The notes below the pieces were generated by a model, which saw nothing but the letters and a program-made list of their open reading frames with translations, was not told the DNA's origin and searched no databases. The translations under genes were made by a program, and so were the position numbers. From Setaria digitata (lineage: Eukaryota; Nematoda; Chromadorea; Rhabditida; Setariidae), in NCBI GenBank assembly GCA_003640385.1, contig RCAB01000932.1, forward strand, positions 1 to 12,140: 12,140 bases of DNA, given 5' to 3'. The first letter of the stretch is position 1. The number at the start of each line of letters is the position of its first letter. This document shows, piece by piece, positions 8,691 to 12,140 of this stretch.

Positions 8691-9480
8691 AAAAACTTTG
8701 CGGTAATGCAAAATGTAAAATGAATGATAAAAGATTAAGTGATAAGCAAAAATGCTAATTTATAACAAGAAATAAAGAAAAAGCACTTTAAAATTACCGA
8801 AAAATTTTTCTCTTATGATATTAAATATTTATAAGAAAAAAAAAAAGAAAAGAAAAATGGCCATCTATGCATTATTCCACAAAAATTTCAAAATTTTGAA
8901 GTGGATTTTGAAATTTTTGCTCCATTTATATTTTATCACGCACATAAAAATTCATACTTCGATGCTTAAAAAAAATACTTCCCTATCACATTACTTTAAA
9001 AAAAAAGAAAAAAAAATTGTTCAAAAATTGTCCAAAACTTTATTAAAAAGGAAGTTAAACATGCATGATACTACCATTTAACAAAACCATTCATTTTCAC
9101 ATCATTTATACCAATAAATATGAATGAATAGAAATGTTCTTTAAAATTAATATATTTTTTTATTTGTGCATTAATTTATTAATCCTTTACTTTTTACTAA
9201 TTCAATTCAAAATATATTGCAAAAAAAAAAGGGTTGGCGCCTTTCCTTCCTTTCAAATTCTTCAAATTTTTTAAATCAAAAGTAAAAGGGAGAAAAAAAA
9301 AAAAAAAGGAATGAAAAGTAACGAAACAATTGAAAAAGAAGAGGAAAAAAAGAAAAAAAAAAAAAGGGTCACAACTTGGTAGTAAAATGAGCCTAGTGGC
9401 ACCCCTGGGGTACATATTTTTCCGTAAACTTCATAACAACACACGCACCCTTAGACATCCATACACACATACACAACACA
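8691..9480. other. Non-coding AT-rich region
   Basis: No supportable gene. A 74-residue frame from ATG 8857 to the stop at 9081 is Lys-rich, has no recognisable motif, and overlaps poly(A) runs. Long A runs occur at about 9293-9307 and 9355-9365. Confidence 0.6.
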
Positions 9481-9481
9481 T

Positions 9482-9503
9482 ACACACACACACACACACA
9501 CAC
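9482..9503. repeat. (AC)11 microsatellite
   Basis: Eleven AC units preceded by an imperfect CA-rich stretch from about 9461. It lies just left of the minisatellite leader. Confidence 0.9.
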
Positions 9504-9544
9504 CTATATGCATAACAGCTAGTAATACTACGACTACTACTAAA

Positions 9545-10416
9545 CTTAAACATCATAGGAAATGCAAATAACAACCACCCGTCGCTATCAATCGACCAAA
9601 CATCACACCGCATGGCAGGGCATCTCAATCTACCACTATTCATTGCATGGAATCTATTCCTGATTTGGATTATATTACATCAATCAGGTACACGAAATGG
9701 ACATTTGATTTGACAGAGAAGTAACCAAATGTCAATTATCACGCACTAATCATCTGTTCCTGCAATGCTGCTTAATACGGACAAATACCAAATAGCACGT
9801 ATCACGCACTAGTCATCTGTTCCCGCAATATTGCATAAGATGCAAAAATACCAAATAGCACGTATCACGCACTAATCATTTATTTTATCTATCGATTAAT
9901 GAGGAAAAGCACTAAATAGCACGTATCACGCATTAACAATTTTTTTCTTTCTGCCCATTAGTAAGAAAAATTACCAAATAGCACGTATCACGTACTAGTC
10001 GTTTTCTGTTCCCGCAATATTGCATAANCTTAAACATCATAGGAAATGCAAATAACAACCACCCGTCGCTATCAATCGACCAAACATCACACCGCATGGC
10101 AGGGCATCTCAATCTACCACTATTCATTGCATGGAATCTATTCCTGATTTGGATTATATTACATCAATCAGGTACACGAAATGGACATTTGATTTGACAG
10201 AGAAGTAACCAAATGTCAATTATCACGCACTAATCATCTGTTCCTGCAATGCTGCTTAATACGGACAAATACCAAATAGCACGTATCACGCACTAGTCAT
10301 CTGTTCCCGCAATATTGCATAAGATGCAAAAATACCAAATAGCACGTATCACGCACTAATCATTTATTTTATCTATCGATTAATGAGGAAAAGCACTAAA
10401 TAGCACGTATCACGCA
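9545..10416. repeat. Duplicated minisatellite leader across an N (probable artefact)
   Basis: The 388 bp at 9545-9932 are identical to 10029-10416. Similarity continues with small indels to 10027, directly before N10028. The block includes about 186 bp of non-repetitive leader (9545-9730, repeated at 10029-10214) plus the first monomers of the array. A second leader starting exactly after an N is best explained by unmerged overlapping contigs or two alleles placed in tandem. Confidence 0.85.
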
Positions 10417-11110
10417 CGCATTAACAATTTTTTCTTTCTGCCCATTAGTAAGAAAAATTGCCAAATAGCACGTATCACGTACTAGTCGTTTTCTGTTCCC
10501 GCAATATTGCATAAAATGCAAAAATACCAAATAGCACGTATCACGCACTAATCATTTATTTTATCTATCGATTAATGAGGAAAAGCACTAAATAGCACGT
10601 ATCACGCACGCATTAACAATTTTTTCTTTCTGCCCATTAGTAAGAAAAATTGCCAAATAGCACGTATCACGTACTAGTCGTTTTCTGTTCCCGCAATATT
10701 GCATAAAATGCAAAAATACCAAATAGCACGTATCACGCACTAATCATTTATTTTATCTATCGATTAATGAGGAAAAGCACTAAATAGCACGTATCACGCA
10801 CGCATTAACAATTTTTTCTTTCTGCCCATTAGTAAGAAAAATTGCCAAATAGCACGTATCACGTACTAGTCGTTTTCTATTCCCGCAATATTGCATAAGA
10901 TGGGAAAATACTAAATAGCACGTATCACGCATAAAAAATTTTTTTCTTTTTGCCGTTTTAATAGGAAAAAAGCACGTGTCACACACTAATAATGTTTATT
11001 CCATCAACCGTTTAATAGAGAAAAAGTGTTGAATAGCACGTATCATCTGTTACGTTCATCGATTACGACATGAAAAAGCGGTTAATGTTACACGTGTGTC
11101 ATCATGCTAA
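9731..11110. repeat. 61-66 bp minisatellite with 192-bp higher-order repeat
   Basis: Monomers begin with AGCACGTATCACG and end in AAAT. Starts are at 9794, 9857, 9918, 9980, then after the N at 10278, 10341, 10402, 10467, 10533, 10594, 10659, 10725, 10786, 10851, 10917, with decayed ones at 10971 and 11035. From 10341 the spacing repeats as 61, 65, 66, giving a 192-bp a-b-c unit three times; the first two are identical and the third differs at a few bases in monomer c. The left edge (9731) and right edge (about 11035-11110) are degenerate, as expected for an array expanding from its middle. Minus-strand open frames within it are short and stop-interrupted, so it is not coding. Confidence 0.9.
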
Positions 11111-11249
11111 TCATCTTTCCCATTACACACGTAAGAACACAAATTATTATTCATTTCAAATCAAAATACTACTACAAATCAAAAAAATGATGATGTAATT
11201 ATTTTCATTCAAGTTAGTCCATTTATGATGCAAATTGGACTAGAATGAT

Positions 11250-11293
11250 AAGGAAGGAAGGAAGGAAGGAAGGAAGGAAGGAAGGAAGGAAGG
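11250..11293. repeat. (AAGG)11 microsatellite
   Basis: Eleven perfect AAGG units over 44 bp. The minus strand reads as a repeating Ser-Phe-Leu-Pro frame, which is a repeat artefact. Confidence 0.95.
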
Positions 11294-11934
11294 AGAAGAG
11301 ACAGGAAGAAGAATCCTAGACAGAAAAGCCTAGACAAATAACTAAAGCATGCAAACATTTCATTAATCGTAAAAAATAAACGTTTCAAAATAACAAAACA
11401 TATCAATTCAGATTATAAATGCAAAAATTTAATTATGAAAAATTGTAAAATTAAATTTTTATTTTAAAATACAAACTTTTACTGTATTTTTCCTCTTCTT
11501 CTATTTTATTTTTTATGAATTTTCGTTTTCATAATTTCTTCATTTTCTCTTTTTTTTTTTTTTTTGCCTTAATAATTTATATTTCTAATAAAAATTTCAA
11601 AATTTAAAATAAAATTTTTACTGCTCCATATAAATTTCAATTCTTTCCCTTCTTTTTTTTTTTTTTTCTCCAACTTTTTCTACATCCTTCCTACTTTTTC
11701 TCTTCCCTTCCATCCTTTCAAGTCTAAATTTATAAATAATAACAATTATTCCAAACTAGCTAATATTTCAAATGCTACTGTTATTACGAGTAACATTTAT
11801 GATTAAATGAGAATTAATTATGAAATATTTTTTTTTTTTTTACTTTTATTTTTCACCTCCTTTCCACACTCCCTTCCTAAATTCTTTCGCTTTTTGTTTG
11901 ACCGCTTTGCTTTGCATTGCAAAAAGGATTAAAC

Positions 11935-11954
11935 GAAATTTTTCGAAAAATTTC
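11935..11954. other. Perfect 20-bp palindrome
   Basis: GAAATTTTTC is followed immediately by its own reverse complement GAAAAATTTC, so the 20 bp are fully self-complementary around a central CG. No function is assigned. Confidence 0.7.
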
Positions 11955-11973
11955 CTATGATATCTGTCAAACT

Positions 11974-12102
11974 AATTTAACAACTAAACGGATCATACAT
12001 CACTGATCATCATCAGCTGATTTTCCTCCTCCCTTCCNAATTTAACAACTAAACGGATCATACATCACTGATCATCATCAGCTGATTTTCCTCCTCCCTT
12101 CC
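11974..12102. repeat. 64-bp identical direct duplication across an N
   Basis: 11974-12037 and 12039-12102 are identical and separated only by N12038. A CT-rich sequence continues after the second copy, where a 23-bp piece (TCCTCCTCCCTTCC...) recurs once more at the right edge. The duplication is probably an unmerged contig overlap. Confidence 0.85.
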
Positions 12103-12140
12103 TCATTCCTTCTCATCTTCCTCCTCCCTTCCTCATTCCT

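Larger units (their letters stand above)
11111..11970. other. Non-coding AT-rich region right of the minisatellite
   Basis: No gene was recognised on either strand. It contains the AAGG microsatellite, several T runs of 10-17 bases with CT-rich flanks (about 11470-11720), and a perfect 20-bp palindrome at 11935-11954. Confidence 0.65.

Noticed and set aside
8857..9081. 74-residue open frame on the plus strand starting MAIYALFHKN
   Set aside because: It is Lys-rich and low-complexity, has no known motif, shows no splice or expression signals, and partly consists of poly(A)-encoded lysines.
9545..10214. Direct repeats as the long terminal repeats of a retroelement
   Set aside because: The second copy starts exactly after an N, there is no TG..CA end, no primer-binding site and no reverse transcriptase reading frame between the copies.
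10780..10986. Minus-strand open frame with repeated RDTCYL in the minisatellite
   Set aside because: 192 is a multiple of 3, so the repeat echoes in one frame, but stops interrupt every unit. The protein repeat is a by-product of the DNA repeat.
9731..11110. CRISPR-like array
   Set aside because: The parts between the conserved cores are themselves repeated in order (a-b-c), so there are no unique spacers. The host is eukaryotic and no cas genes are present.
11935..11954. Heat-shock element
   Set aside because: GAA and TTC blocks are present but not in the nGAAnnTTCn spacing; the central TTC and GAA abut.
1..12140. tRNA, rRNA or spliced-leader genes
   Set aside because: No B-box (GGTTCGANTCC-like), clover-leaf arms, conserved rRNA segments or spliced-leader sequence were seen by eye on either strand. 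A covariance-model scan was not possible here.

Overview
This window looks like eukaryotic nuclear DNA. It is strongly AT-rich, carries dozens of poly(A)/poly(T) runs of 10 or more bases, and has simple repeats and spliced coding exons with GT..AG introns. The short exons, GTAAGT(T) donors and homopolymer-rich non-coding DNA fit a nematode, possibly a filarial or other spirurid worm. That organism call is inference; another AT-rich ecdysozoan such as a mite is not excluded. There is no bacterial gene organisation.

Only one gene can be supported. It is the 5' part of a BCL11-like (CTIP/BCL11A/B family) C2H2 zinc-finger transcription factor on the minus strand, with three exons (1832-1660, 957-581, 346-105). 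All exon phases match across both complete introns. The model gives 264 residues and runs off the left edge, in the intron after the conserved ...FVEHK of the N-terminal CCHC finger. The C-terminal C2H2 fingers must lie to the left of the window.

From about 1.85 kb to 9.5 kb I see no supportable gene. This stretch holds AT-rich non-coding DNA, microsatellites (GA, TAA, CT, AT, CA), a 35-base poly(A), a CT-rich tract with GATC spaced 19-21 bp, a clean 13-bp hairpin, a 70-bp tandem duplication, and an older tandem duplication of about 233 bp. The older duplication preserves a 26-bp core containing DR1-like (AGGTCA-N-AGGTTA) nuclear-receptor half-site pairs. It lies about 6.5 kb upstream of the zinc-finger gene's proposed start, so an enhancer role is possible but unproven.

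From 9.73 to about 11.1 kb there is a minisatellite of 61-66 bp monomers. Three monomer types are ordered a-b-c into a 192-bp higher-order repeat present three times, the first two copies identical. Its flank carries (AC)11 on the left and (AAGG)11 on the right. The rest, to 12,140, is AT-rich or CT-rich non-coding DNA.

A key caution is that every one of the five single-base N characters (1423, 6167, 7399, 10028, 12038) sits in a homopolymer or between two copies of the same sequence (10, 130, about 483 and 64 bp). These look like contig ends that overlap but were joined without merging, so those duplications are probably assembly artefacts rather than biology.
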